DNA of 64,000 bases from Treponema sp. Marseille-Q3903 (GTDB lineage: Bacteria; Spirochaetota; Spirochaetia; Treponematales; Treponemataceae): assembly GCF_014334335.1 (NCBI RefSeq), contig NZ_JACSEU010000001.1, positions 2,046,001 to 2,110,000 of the forward strand. The letters run 5' to 3'. The notes below the pieces were generated by a model. That model had not been told where the DNA came from. It saw only the letters and a program-made list of their open reading frames with translations, and did no database searches. This document shows, piece after piece, positions 36,359-45,372 of this stretch; the stretch's first letter is position 1; every line of letters begins with the position of its first letter. A program made the translations under genes and the position numbers.

Positions 36359-38104
36359 TCAGTTTTTAGATTCTTCCAACAATTCTTTATAGAGGCCTTC
36401 TTCTTTTATCAGCTCCCCATGCCTGCCGCGCTGAACAATGTGCCCGTTTTCGAGGACCAGAATTTGGCCGGCGTTGCGGAGGTTTGTCAGCTTGTGAGCA
36501 ATCATGATGACGGTTTTATCTTTGAGCAATTCCTGTAAGGCGGCTTGTATTTTGGCTTCGTTTTCCGCATCGACATTGGCGGTAACCTCGTCCAAGAGCA
36601 CAATCGGAGTATTTTTAAGAAAGGCACGGGCAATCGAAATGCGCTGTTTTTCTCCGCCCGAAAGCCGCAAGCCAGCCTCTCCGATAACCGTATCGTAGCC
36701 TTTTTCAGTTTGCATAATAAAATCGGTGCAGCCCGCACGCTCAGCCGCCTGATACACTTCCTCCAAAGAAGCATCTTCCCTGCCGAGTTTGATATTATTC
36801 AATATCGTGTCGTTAAACAAAAACACATCCTGAAACACAAAGCTGATATTGTGCAAAAGGTTTTCGTAATTGAGTTCTTTAATATCGGTGCCGCCGATAC
36901 TGATACGCCCCTTTTTTATATCCCAAAAACGGGCAAGCAGATTCACAATAGTCGTCTTGCCGCTTCCCGAAAGACCTGCGAGAGCGGTTACCGTTTTTTC
37001 GGGAACTGAAAAGCTGATATTGTGCAGCACCTCTTTTTCGGCGTACGCAAAAGAAACATCTTCAAATTGAATATCGAAAGCGTGCGGTTTTTGAGGATCG
37101 AGCAGCAGGTTCCCTGAAAGGTTTTGCATTTCCGGAACAGCTTTGATGGCATTCATACGGTCGATTGACTGCTGAGTCATTTTAGAAAAGATACTGAAAA
37201 TCCCCATCGCTTCAATACCGCTGAATAAACCGAAAGAGGCGGTCATCATCAAAAAGATGTGTGCAAAAGAAAGCGTTCCCCGTAAAAAAAGCAGGGCGGA
37301 AGAAAAAACTATTCCCGCCGTAACAAGCCGTAAGCAAAACTGAAAAAGAGAGCCGACAGGAATATGAGCGAGTTCCGCGCGGACGGAAAAATCCCGTAAA
37401 TTCTTTACCGCTTCAGCCGTTTTTGAAAACCGCTTTTCCGCCATGTTGTATATTTTAAGCACATGGATCCCGTTGATAAATTCAACAATATCGGCGGTAA
37501 CTTTTCCGATAAAGTCCTGCCGGTTTATTTTTAATTTGTCCTGCAATGTAGATAATTTTTTATACATGTACCATACTGGAACAAACAAAAAAGCGGTGAG
37601 CAAAAAGATGCGGTAATCGAAGGCAAGCAAGACAGTAAGTCCGATAGCAAAAACAGGAATGCCCAGAGCGATTTTTTCGATAACGCCCATGCCTTCAATT
37701 TCCAAAAACGCCGCATCGGAAGTAATGGTCGAAACCAAGTCGCCCGTGTTTTTTTTATTGAGAAAGCCGAGCGATACCTTGCGTAATCGTGTCCCTAAGT
37801 TTTTACGCTCGCGGCACATTGCCTTATAACCTGCCCCACCGCGGAAATAGAGCGTAAAGTAACGCAGTACAATTCTAATAAAAACCGCTGCCGCCATAAC
37901 GCCGATGTACCGGTACATACTACGGACATCAAGCGTTCCCAAAGCGTCGGGATTAAAAAGCGGTACGGCGTTTACGATTTCAAAGGCGATGATAAAAGGT
38001 ATCATTATAAAAAAGCCGTCGATAAAACTTAATACAACGGAAAAAACAATTTCCTTTTTTTGGTTTTGCATAAGGGCCAAAAAAGCCTTCACCGTTTTTA
38101 GCAT
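36359..38104 (-). CDS. ABC transporter half (membrane domain plus ATPase), IrtB/YbtQ-like
   Basis: The 581-residue half-transporter has six membrane helices (about 15-300) and an ATPase domain (about 340-581). The latter has Walker A GLSGSGKTT, signature LSGGEKQRISIARAF, Walker B IVLLDEVTANVD and switch His in MIAHKLT. It groups by motif wording with the half-transporter at the right edge (62.9-64 kb) and less closely with the second gene of each TetR module. Such proteins work as pairs, and here no intact partner is adjacent. The remains of a partner-type gene lie at 45.4-45.9 kb on the same strand, beyond the defence genes. Possible roles are siderophore or peptide transport. Confidence 0.85.
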   Translation of the reverse strand: MLKTVKAFLALMQNQKKEIVFSVVLSFIDGFFIMIPFIIAFEIVNAVPLFNPDALGTLDVRSMYRYIGVMAAAVFIRIVLRYFTLYFRGGAGYKAMCRERKNLGTRLRKVSLGFLNKKNTGDLVSTITSDAAFLEIEGMGVIEKIALGIPVFAIGLTVLLAFDYRIFLLTAFLFVPVWYMYKKLSTLQDKLKINRQDFIGKVTADIVEFINGIHVLKIYNMAEKRFSKTAEAVKNLRDFSVRAELAHIPVGSLFQFCLRLVTAGIVFSSALLFLRGTLSFAHIFLMMTASFGLFSGIEAMGIFSIFSKMTQQSIDRMNAIKAVPEMQNLSGNLLLDPQKPHAFDIQFEDVSFAYAEKEVLHNISFSVPEKTVTALAGLSGSGKTTIVNLLARFWDIKKGRISIGGTDIKELNYENLLHNISFVFQDVFLFNDTILNNIKLGREDASLEEVYQAAERAGCTDFIMQTEKGYDTVIGEAGLRLSGGEKQRISIARAFLKNTPIVLLDEVTANVDAENEAKIQAALQELLKDKTVIMIAHKLTNLRNAGQILVLENGHIVQRGRHGELIKEEGLYKELLEESKN

Positions 38105-38771
38105 GGAATCTCCTACAGGTTACTCCGATTTTAATTATTCTCCCGCCCGGCGTCCATGAAATAAACGAAACATTGTCTACCGGCGATATATTTTGGCTGA
38201 AAACGAATGTGAGGGACAATAAGCAGAATTATATTTTTTAATTATGATATTATGATTATGGGCGTGCCGGTTTACGCCGTATAATTATGTACCGGCGGCG
38301 CAAACCGTCGGGCTTTTCGCTTGTAGCTTTTTGCCATTACTGCATTATAGAGGCAGTGTTTCTCCTCACGTCGAAAACTGCTTTTGCCATGTATCAACGG
38401 CAAAAAGGCTACCGCTGCAATCCCTCACGCTGTCCAAGAATTGACACCCTTGTCAATTCTTGGACGCGAGTTTTTTGAGAAGTAAAAAACATCGCTGCTG
38501 TGTGGAACCACAGACATCCTTGTCCGTTTGGGAAGGGGATATCTGCGACCTCGCTGAACATGAGGTTGCTTGGAACCAGCGGTATCCGTGACAAAAATCT
38601 GCACAACAGACGAGTTTATGTCAGAACCGCCATCTTCTGTGAAATCTGTATAATCTTAGTTTTGATCTCGTATGAGCAATATACGTATACAATAAGTTCT
38701 ATTTTTCTTCGTTATAATACACTTTGTTGAATTTACCTTTTGTATCCGTACCTTGTTCGATGTTTTGAGTG
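38105..38771. other. Gene-free interval with several hairpins
   Basis: No convincing ORF is present. The interval holds a perfect 13-bp inverted repeat (listed separately), TGTGG/CCACA (38498-38510 area), ACCTC/GAGGT (38548-38568 area) and two matches to GACA-YCCT-TGTC (38443-38454 and 38514-38525). It marks the downstream border of the defence operon and may be a patchwork of small palindromic repeats. Confidence 0.5.
38433..38464. repeat. Perfect 13-bp inverted repeat
   Basis: TCCAAGAATTGAC (38433-38445) and GTCAATTCTTGGA (38452-38464) flank a six-base loop ACCCTT. There is no T-tract, so it is a weak terminator candidate. The centre GACACCCTTGTC recurs as GACATCCTTGTC 70 bases downstream. 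Confidence 0.7.
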
Positions 38772-40436
38772 TTATTTTCTTCTAAGTTTTGGTGTTTCAG
38801 AATCAGGTCTGTTTTTAGGCTCATCGATTTTTAGTAGTAGAGGCATAGGAAAATCGACCCCAACAAGTAATGCTTCGCCTTCGCCAAGTATGGGTAAAAA
38901 TGATAGAACATTTCTATTTGCAGAAGAAGCGGCATTCTCTACTGCTTTTTTATCCAAATCATTAATTAGGCGATGAACAATAAAAGTTCCCATTTGGCTT
39001 AATGTTCCAACAGGAATATCTCTCGGCATTTGTGTAGATAAACAGAGAAATAAGCCGTATTTACGAGCCTCTTTAGCAATCAAATCAAATGCATCAAGTG
39101 AGTGTATCTCAAAAAATTCATCTTTCACACCTTTATTTAAAAATTGGTGAGCCTCATCTAAAAATAATACAACAGGATTTTTTACGAAGTCTTTACTTCT
39201 TGCTTTCTGTAACAGATATGTTGCCAAGGCATTCGAAACAATCTCTTTAGCAGAAAAAGATGATGGAATATCTTCAAAGCTGATCCGTAATATTGCACCT
39301 GTTGATGAAGATAAAAAGTCATCTATAGTTTTAATTATTGAAGAAATATTTCCTGGTATATTATTAAATCCGAGTAATTTTTTAAAAATATCTGTATTCA
39401 GAAGATCTGTTATGCGTGCAATAAGAGAAGTTTGATAATCGTATGTCTTTTTATCTTCCCCTCCAAATATTGTTATATCCTGATAACCGTTAGGATAAAT
39501 ACACTCTTCATGAATTTGTCTTACTAAGAGATGTATGTCAAAGTTGCAGTAATTGTCTTCAATAATATTTATATTCTCATCATACAAATTCCTATAAATA
39601 GATTTTTTGGTACCTGCTTTTACATATACGTTATTTTCTCCTTGTAACTGTTTTATCTTTAATGATCGAATCGCTTCTAATAGAATAGGTCGTTGTGATT
39701 GCCCTGTCGGTCTTAATAAATAGAATAAATCAGGAATAGACAGTTTTTGATATGGAAAATAAGAATTCACACCTAAAATATATGAATTATTTGTTAGATT
39801 TTTATATTCTCCTGTTGCATCGATCAAAATGACTTTATTCTTTGTATACTCAGTTATTCCTTCTATTAGTTTTGCTACTGTCCAGCTCTTTCCTCCACCT
39901 GTAGTACCGATAACAGCGCAATGACGTCCAAATAAAGAATCCAAAGAGACATTACAGAGAGCATCATTTGCAGTGAGTTTTCCTATTGGTGCATATGCGA
40001 CATCTATATTGTTCTCTTTTTTACCGAATTCCTTAATATATTTTGAAATCTGCTCATCAGAACAGGCATATACTTTTGCTCCTATATGAGGATAATTGGA
40101 GACGGTTTTCTGTGTTTTATTTGGTTCAAATAGATTAAATGTTAAAAGCAATTCCGCCTTACCGGATGGATGAAATAATGTTGTATCATCGTATATTGCT
40201 TTTTCGTTTATTTCTTTTCGTTCACTATCCGGTAAATTTAATTCGATAATACGTGCAAGGAAGCCATATTCTTCTCCTTCAATTACGATAAACTTACCGA
40301 CATTTCCACCTGTAAAATTTAATCCTTCATGATAGAATGTATGTAATAAATTAGAAGAAGGAAAATGAATCTTTACATATTGAGCTGTAATTTCATTGAT
40401 ATATCCTAGAAAATAGTTATGGTTAAATGGTTTCAT
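38772..40436 (-). CDS. HerA-type DNA translocase ATPase of a defence operon
   Basis: The 554-residue protein (ATG 40436; a longer reading from 40511 lies inside the SIR2 gene) has an N-terminal beta-barrel-like HAS domain (about 5-60, FLGYINEITAQYVKIHF). A HerA/FtsK-like ATPase follows: Walker A GTTGGGKSW (177-185), LIDATGEYK, Walker B VVLFLDEAHQF (422-432), and the late LSTQMPRDIP with sensor and Arg residues. HerA ATPases form hexamers, and in bacteria they pair with SIR2, nuclease or DUF4297 proteins in phage defence. The start overlaps the SIR2 stop by 14 bases, so the two are made together. It is the last gene of the operon. Confidence 0.85.
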   Translation of the reverse strand: MKPFNHNYFLGYINEITAQYVKIHFPSSNLLHTFYHEGLNFTGGNVGKFIVIEGEEYGFLARIIELNLPDSERKEINEKAIYDDTTLFHPSGKAELLLTFNLFEPNKTQKTVSNYPHIGAKVYACSDEQISKYIKEFGKKENNIDVAYAPIGKLTANDALCNVSLDSLFGRHCAVIGTTGGGKSWTVAKLIEGITEYTKNKVILIDATGEYKNLTNNSYILGVNSYFPYQKLSIPDLFYLLRPTGQSQRPILLEAIRSLKIKQLQGENNVYVKAGTKKSIYRNLYDENINIIEDNYCNFDIHLLVRQIHEECIYPNGYQDITIFGGEDKKTYDYQTSLIARITDLLNTDIFKKLLGFNNIPGNISSIIKTIDDFLSSSTGAILRISFEDIPSSFSAKEIVSNALATYLLQKARSKDFVKNPVVLFLDEAHQFLNKGVKDEFFEIHSLDAFDLIAKEARKYGLFLCLSTQMPRDIPVGTLSQMGTFIVHRLINDLDKKAVENAASSANRNVLSFLPILGEGEALLVGVDFPMPLLLKIDEPKNRPDSETPKLRRK

Positions 40437-41640
40437 TTTTATCACCTTCGTATTTTTCGGAATATGTTTCATTTTCTGGATAATTATTAGAAAAATTTTT
40501 AAATGAATCAAATATAATTGTCACATTTCTTTTAATTATTTTATGTTTATCGTCCTCAAAAAAATCTTTTAGACCTTCTCTATCAATTGAACCATCTTCA
40601 GTACCGCTATAATTAATGATCACTAATTGAAAACTGGGGTTTTGATTTACTGCTTCTAAAATTACATTTTTGATATGTTTATCTTTAAAGCCGAAACCAA
40701 TAACGATTAATAAAATATTTTCTTTCCGTAGCGCTTGTTGGAATCTTGACATCATTTCAAAATAAGGTTGTTCGTAGGAACTCTCATACTTATTTGAGGC
40801 CGGATAAATAATTAAAGGCTGCTCTGGGTTTGCAGTTTGTATAATTTTTTCCCCTGTTTTCTCCCAATTCAAGGAACCGTGTAATTTATATAAATGAAAA
40901 ACTCTTGAAACAAAACTGTCTTCTTGTTTTAATCTTGTTCTTTCCCTATTTACAATATCATAATCAAAATATCGTCCTGAAAATTCTCTTGGTTCGGTAA
41001 ATGAAAAACCGTCTATAATTACAAAGCCTCCGGTTTGAGCGGCTTGTTCAAATAGGGTATCATAATTCGTAGTAAATAGTTGAATCCGTGAATCACTTGA
41101 TTTCCGTGCAGTAATTTTATCAAGAAATAGTTTATGAGGAGCCCCTTCCTGTAACGTTAATGTACAAGCTTCCGCTATTTTCTTTTCAAGAGCAGTAATT
41201 TTATCTGAAAATGCTTCATTTGAGCTATTAAGTTTTTTATGTAAGATAATATGAGATAATAAATTTTCAATATCTTTATGCTTATAGAAATCTCTTTCCT
41301 TTAAATCCGTTATATCATTTATAAAAGCATCAATTTCAGACAAACAATATTCCCAAAGTCCGTCACGTATTTTGCCACGCTTCGTTTCATCAGCTCCATT
41401 ATCCAAAGATGTCCCTGCTGCAGATAATATGACAATATTCTGAAAATGCCTTTTAAAAAAATTATTGTAAAACTTGAGTTTTTCTTTATTAGCCGCCTGT
41501 TCGATTGGAGTGGAGATATTGGTTGCCAATTCAAATGCATCAGTTTTATTATCTGTAGAAGAGATAATTTGACCGTCCACATAACAATGTGTATCATCAT
41601 ACGCTATTGTTTTATCTTTTCTAATGACTATTTCTTTCAT
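40423..41640 (-). CDS. SIR2-family NAD-binding effector
   Basis: The 405-residue protein carries the SIR2 core: NAD loop ILSAAGTS (71-78, an A-A-G-x-S version of GAGIS), TTNYDTLFE (190-198), catalytic His254 in KLHGSLNW, and IGFGFKDKHI (314-323) near the end of the NAD fold. It lacks the zinc-binding cysteines of sirtuin deacetylases. It resembles SIR2 proteins of Thoeris, Nezha (SIR2-HerA) and related systems, which hydrolyse NAD during phage infection. It overlaps the HerA gene by 14 bases and follows hsdS by 14 bases. The operon position suggests it is the toxic effector, with HerA as partner. Confidence 0.85.
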   Translation of the reverse strand: MKEIVIRKDKTIAYDDTHCYVDGQIISSTDNKTDAFELATNISTPIEQAANKEKLKFYNNFFKRHFQNIVILSAAGTSLDNGADETKRGKIRDGLWEYCLSEIDAFINDITDLKERDFYKHKDIENLLSHIILHKKLNSSNEAFSDKITALEKKIAEACTLTLQEGAPHKLFLDKITARKSSDSRIQLFTTNYDTLFEQAAQTGGFVIIDGFSFTEPREFSGRYFDYDIVNRERTRLKQEDSFVSRVFHLYKLHGSLNWEKTGEKIIQTANPEQPLIIYPASNKYESSYEQPYFEMMSRFQQALRKENILLIVIGFGFKDKHIKNVILEAVNQNPSFQLVIINYSGTEDGSIDREGLKDFFEDDKHKIIKRNVTIIFDSFKNFSNNYPENETYSEKYEGDKNETI

Positions 41641-41654
41641 TTGTTTTCTCCAAA

Positions 41655-43142
41655 CTAAAATCTTATGATTTTACCTTCAATAACATCGTCCATCATCTTA
41701 ATGGCTTCTTGTTCTTTTAAGTAAGCCTGATAACGAAGATCATTTGCTTGTAGTACCATATTGTTTATCTCTTGTTGTTTTAATTCATTTTTGAGTAGAG
41801 GAATTTCTACATCCCCAACATGATGTATATCAATTTCATCTACAACAGCTCCATATGTATGCTTTTGAATAAATTGCAAACCATAATCAGTACTTAACCA
41901 GCAATACAAATAACCGGCGATTTCTTTATTTGCAGGAAATACTCTTATCATATGCTCATTTGCAGCCCAGTTTTCCCAATGCTTAGGTACAATAGATACT
42001 TTACCAATTGTACCGCTTCGAGTTATAAGAATAGTATTTTCTTTTAAGAGGAGTTCTCTTCCCAATCTTGTTCCATGTAATGTTGTAGACAAATATTTTT
42101 CTGAGGTAGGATTTAATTCATTTATATGTTTGCCTCCTATGAATTTTGTACCATATTCATGCCCCTCAACATATGTTCTTTTAAATCTCATTGGTAAAAT
42201 AATTGAATCTGAAATAGCTTTATCCTTACATAGAAGAATATTTTTCGCTGTTTTTTTTAAAGTATCTATTATTGAATTACATATTGGTACATGATACGAA
42301 CAATCCAATCTCAAATCCAAACTGCTCAGCCGAGTAGTATAATTACGCAGGTCAACGGTTTTATCAAAATATGTTGGCTTTAGATCTTCTATTGGCGGTA
42401 GTTGTAATTCTTGATAAAGTATTTTTTCTGCATTTTCAATAAGGTCATTTGATTGATCTCGTAAATTATACGAAGTAATAATTAACTCGTGTATATTCTG
42501 TTTTATACTTTCGGGAGCATCGGGAATAATGATATTCTTTAAGTGTTCGGGTTCTATTTCATCAATCACAGCACCAAAGGTATTTGCTTTAATAAGTGTT
42601 TTACCAATTGTTGTTTTCAAATAAGAATAAATATAGCCTCCAAAAGCAATAGGTTCAATTCTTATTGCATGTTCGCTAACTAATAGTTTTGATAATGTTT
42701 TATTAACAAATGTAACATTACCTATAGTACCTGAGCGAGAAAGCAGTATGCACCCCTCTTTAACAGAGAATTGAGAAGATTCAGTTTTTATTAGAAACTT
42801 GAGCGGTCTAGGATTAATATCTAACATTTCTGAACTTCCAATAAAGCCTTGCGAACCTATTACAGTTTTGTCAACATAATTACGTTTTTTACGATTCCCG
42901 TAAAAGGCTTCTTTCACTAATCCACCATCTCCCCAAAGGTGTACATATCCGTATAGACAATGCTTTACTTTTGATTTTGCTGCTTTAGCATTAAGGTTAA
43001 AAGCACTTGCTTCAAGACGGAGTTTGTTGTATTGAACTTCAGATAGAGAAACGGAAGTATATTGTAATGGTGTAGGAGATAAAGGATTTTCAATCGGTTT
43101 TTCTTCATGAAACCTGTTTAAAGCTAAGTTATCGGCTACCAT
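41655..43142 (-). CDS. hsdS: Type I restriction-modification specificity subunit (HsdS)
   Basis: The 495-residue protein has two target-recognition domains (about 30-210 and 275-450). Each contains the HsdS-type strand ILLSRSGTIG or ILITRSGTIG and a later (F/Y)GAV(I/V)DEI segment, and each is followed by a helical spacer (NLRDQSNDLIENAEKIL and NDLRYQAYLKEQEAIKMM). Each domain recognises half of a bipartite DNA site. ATG 43142 is preferred since GGAAGG lies before it; it overlaps the hsdM stop by seven bases. The partner must be the adjacent HsdM-like protein. No HsdR translocase is present in the operon. Confidence 0.9.
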   Translation of the reverse strand: MVADNLALNRFHEEKPIENPLSPTPLQYTSVSLSEVQYNKLRLEASAFNLNAKAAKSKVKHCLYGYVHLWGDGGLVKEAFYGNRKKRNYVDKTVIGSQGFIGSSEMLDINPRPLKFLIKTESSQFSVKEGCILLSRSGTIGNVTFVNKTLSKLLVSEHAIRIEPIAFGGYIYSYLKTTIGKTLIKANTFGAVIDEIEPEHLKNIIIPDAPESIKQNIHELIITSYNLRDQSNDLIENAEKILYQELQLPPIEDLKPTYFDKTVDLRNYTTRLSSLDLRLDCSYHVPICNSIIDTLKKTAKNILLCKDKAISDSIILPMRFKRTYVEGHEYGTKFIGGKHINELNPTSEKYLSTTLHGTRLGRELLLKENTILITRSGTIGKVSIVPKHWENWAANEHMIRVFPANKEIAGYLYCWLSTDYGLQFIQKHTYGAVVDEIDIHHVGDVEIPLLKNELKQQEINNMVLQANDLRYQAYLKEQEAIKMMDDVIEGKIIRF

Positions 43143-45151
43143 GTAATGCCTTCCTGCTTTTTCCATTTAGCAAAAACATCGGCAACCAAAACAGTTTGGT
43201 CATTTACGCCTTTTACCTGATGTGTTTCTCTGCGGTAAACTACATTTCCGTCCGAATCTTTTTCGGCAATGTTTTCTTCTTTCTCTACCATAATAAGATT
43301 ACCTTTTTCATCCCGCTTAAAAATAGTATTGCCGCGTTTGTCGTGTCCGATATGGTCTATCATGGTCATAAATATGTTGTAATCAATTATTTGGCCGCTT
43401 TTTTCTTCTTCGTCCATTTCTTTTTGTGTTTTCTTTTGAAGAAAGAGAATCGAACATTGAGTTCCGTTACGCGGCTGGAATGCATCGGCGTGTAGGTCTA
43501 TACTGGCAATGATGCGAGTTTTACAAATCAACCACTGGCGGATATACTCCAATCCGGGAGCGCCGAGAATGCTGTCGGGCAGCACGATTGCACAACGCCC
43601 TCCCTCTTTGAGCAATTGCAATATGCGTTCGATAAATAACTGCTCGGGCGGTACGCTACTTTGCAAGCGTGCGGTTTTATGCCAGTTACCTTTTTCATCT
43701 TTTTGCCAGATATGTCCTAAATCAAATTGCTCCAATATCTGGGTGTCTTGTATGGGAATCTTGGAACCGAAGGGCGGATTTGTAACAATCACATCGAAAA
43801 GACCGATTGTTTTATGATTTAGAATGGTTTTAGAATCTACTTCGAGCGCTGTTGCCAGATATTTTTTTGTTTCTTCTGCCCATTCTTGCGGCGGAAGCAA
43901 GGTATTGAGTTGTACAATATTACCACTGCCGTCATTATTCATCACCATATTCATTTTAGTAGCTTTTACAAGGTCAGGATTAATATCAAAGCCGAAGAAG
44001 TTTTTTGCAGCTGTTTCTGAAATCTTCTCATTGTAAGCCTTTAGAATATCATGATTCCATTTTGCCTTTTCGCCATACTGTTCTATAAACCGTTTTTGCA
44101 GGCGTTCAATTACTTTATTCATTGCTGTAACTACAAACCCGCCCGTACCGCAGCTGCTATCCAAAACTTTTTCGGTATCTTGAGGGTTAATCATGTCAAC
44201 TGCCATTTTCATTACATTGCGCGGAGTAAAAAACTCTCCGCGGTCTCCCCGTAAGTTTGCTCCCACAATTTCTTCATACGCTTTTCCTTTAATATCGATG
44301 TTCGTATTGAGTAAGGCGTATTTTTGGAGTTCTGCTACAAGAAAAGTAAGGGTACGCGGTGTAAGTTTTATGCTGTCATTCTGATCAAATATCTGAGCAT
44401 GTTTCTTTTTTACTGCTTCAAATATTTTCGTAATTCGTTTATATACCGTTGCTTGACCGTCTTTATAATTGCGTTCTGTTGAAGTTGTATAGAATTCAAT
44501 TGGATCAAGAACATTGTGTTCATCATGAATTTTACAAAAAATAACTTTTAAGAATTCAAAAAAAGCAGGCTGCTTTTGCAGCCCTTCATATACATAAATA
44601 ATATTATGACAAGTGCGGAAAGTAAACAGCAGATTATCATCAAAAGCTTTCTTTAACGTGTTGCGGTTGGGTCTTTCATTTTCATCAGCACTTCCATCTG
44701 CTGAAGGAATATCATTATATTCATCCCATACAAACATACCTTTTTCGTCAATAGTTTTTCGGAAAACGGTCTTGTGCAGCCCATTTGTCCACATACCCCA
44801 TTCGCAGTTACTACATGATGACATATAGGTTTTCAGCTGTTCCGTGCCGTTATCCTTGTCAGTCGGTTTTATGGCTTCTTTTTTGCATTCGATGATAAGA
44901 GAAACACGCTGTTGATCTTTTTTTTCATCTTCAGTTGTGCCATCAGGAAAAATAACGATATCAGCTCGTTTCCTGCCTGACCCCATTTGTATACTATATT
45001 CAATAGCTATGCGTTCTTTAGCATATTTATGCTCATTTACTAACCGCTTTTCAACTGTTTGACGTACATACTCTTCAGGGGTCTCGTTTCGAATTGTCCC
45101 ATCTACATAGTCACGTATTTTTCCTTCAGGAATGATTATTATCTTTTCCAT
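43136..45151 (-). CDS. HsdM-type adenine methyltransferase fused to an N-terminal PD-(D/E)XK nuclease-like domain
   Basis: The 671-residue protein starts with an HSDR_N-like domain (about 20-130): RADIVIF with Asp64 and LIIECKKE with Glu88 and Lys90, the D...E-x-K pattern of an active nuclease core. Residues 170-671 are an N6-adenine methyltransferase: FFTPRNV, motif I LDSSCGTGGF (330-339), and motif IV NPPF (458-461). The nuclease part of classical HsdR is thus attached to the modification subunit, while its helicase is absent. Such a protein could modify and cut together with HsdS, as in type IIG/I-like enzymes. It is the first gene of the four-gene operon and has a good promoter about 50 bases upstream. 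Confidence 0.85.
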   Translation of the reverse strand: MEKIIIIPEGKIRDYVDGTIRNETPEEYVRQTVEKRLVNEHKYAKERIAIEYSIQMGSGRKRADIVIFPDGTTEDEKKDQQRVSLIIECKKEAIKPTDKDNGTEQLKTYMSSCSNCEWGMWTNGLHKTVFRKTIDEKGMFVWDEYNDIPSADGSADENERPNRNTLKKAFDDNLLFTFRTCHNIIYVYEGLQKQPAFFEFLKVIFCKIHDEHNVLDPIEFYTTSTERNYKDGQATVYKRITKIFEAVKKKHAQIFDQNDSIKLTPRTLTFLVAELQKYALLNTNIDIKGKAYEEIVGANLRGDRGEFFTPRNVMKMAVDMINPQDTEKVLDSSCGTGGFVVTAMNKVIERLQKRFIEQYGEKAKWNHDILKAYNEKISETAAKNFFGFDINPDLVKATKMNMVMNNDGSGNIVQLNTLLPPQEWAEETKKYLATALEVDSKTILNHKTIGLFDVIVTNPPFGSKIPIQDTQILEQFDLGHIWQKDEKGNWHKTARLQSSVPPEQLFIERILQLLKEGGRCAIVLPDSILGAPGLEYIRQWLICKTRIIASIDLHADAFQPRNGTQCSILFLQKKTQKEMDEEEKSGQIIDYNIFMTMIDHIGHDKRGNTIFKRDEKGNLIMVEKEENIAEKDSDGNVVYRRETHQVKGVNDQTVLVADVFAKWKKQEGITW

Positions 45152-45197
45152 AAATATATCAAATCTTACCCTAGAATAAAATGCCCAATTTTAGTGC

Positions 45198-45225
45198 ATT
45201 ATACCCATTTTATACAAAAAAACAA
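45198..45225 (-). promoter_or_regulatory. Promoter of the HsdM-HsdS-SIR2-HerA operon
   Basis: On the minus strand TTGTTT (45225-45220) and a perfect TATAAT (45203-45198) preceded by GGG are separated by 16 bases. Transcription would begin about 40 bases before the hsdM ATG. All four genes downstream overlap or are within 14 bases, so this may drive the whole cassette. Confidence 0.65.
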
Positions 45226-45372
45226 AGAAGGTATAAGGCAAGTTTCAAAGATTTCGCATTATAGAGAGGTAAAAATGCTTCAAGACCGTTTTATCATTCA
45301 TTAAAAAGTCTTTTTTATGATTTATACCGTATTTTTTGATAGTCAACACTATAAAATCCCTTTTACCGTCCT

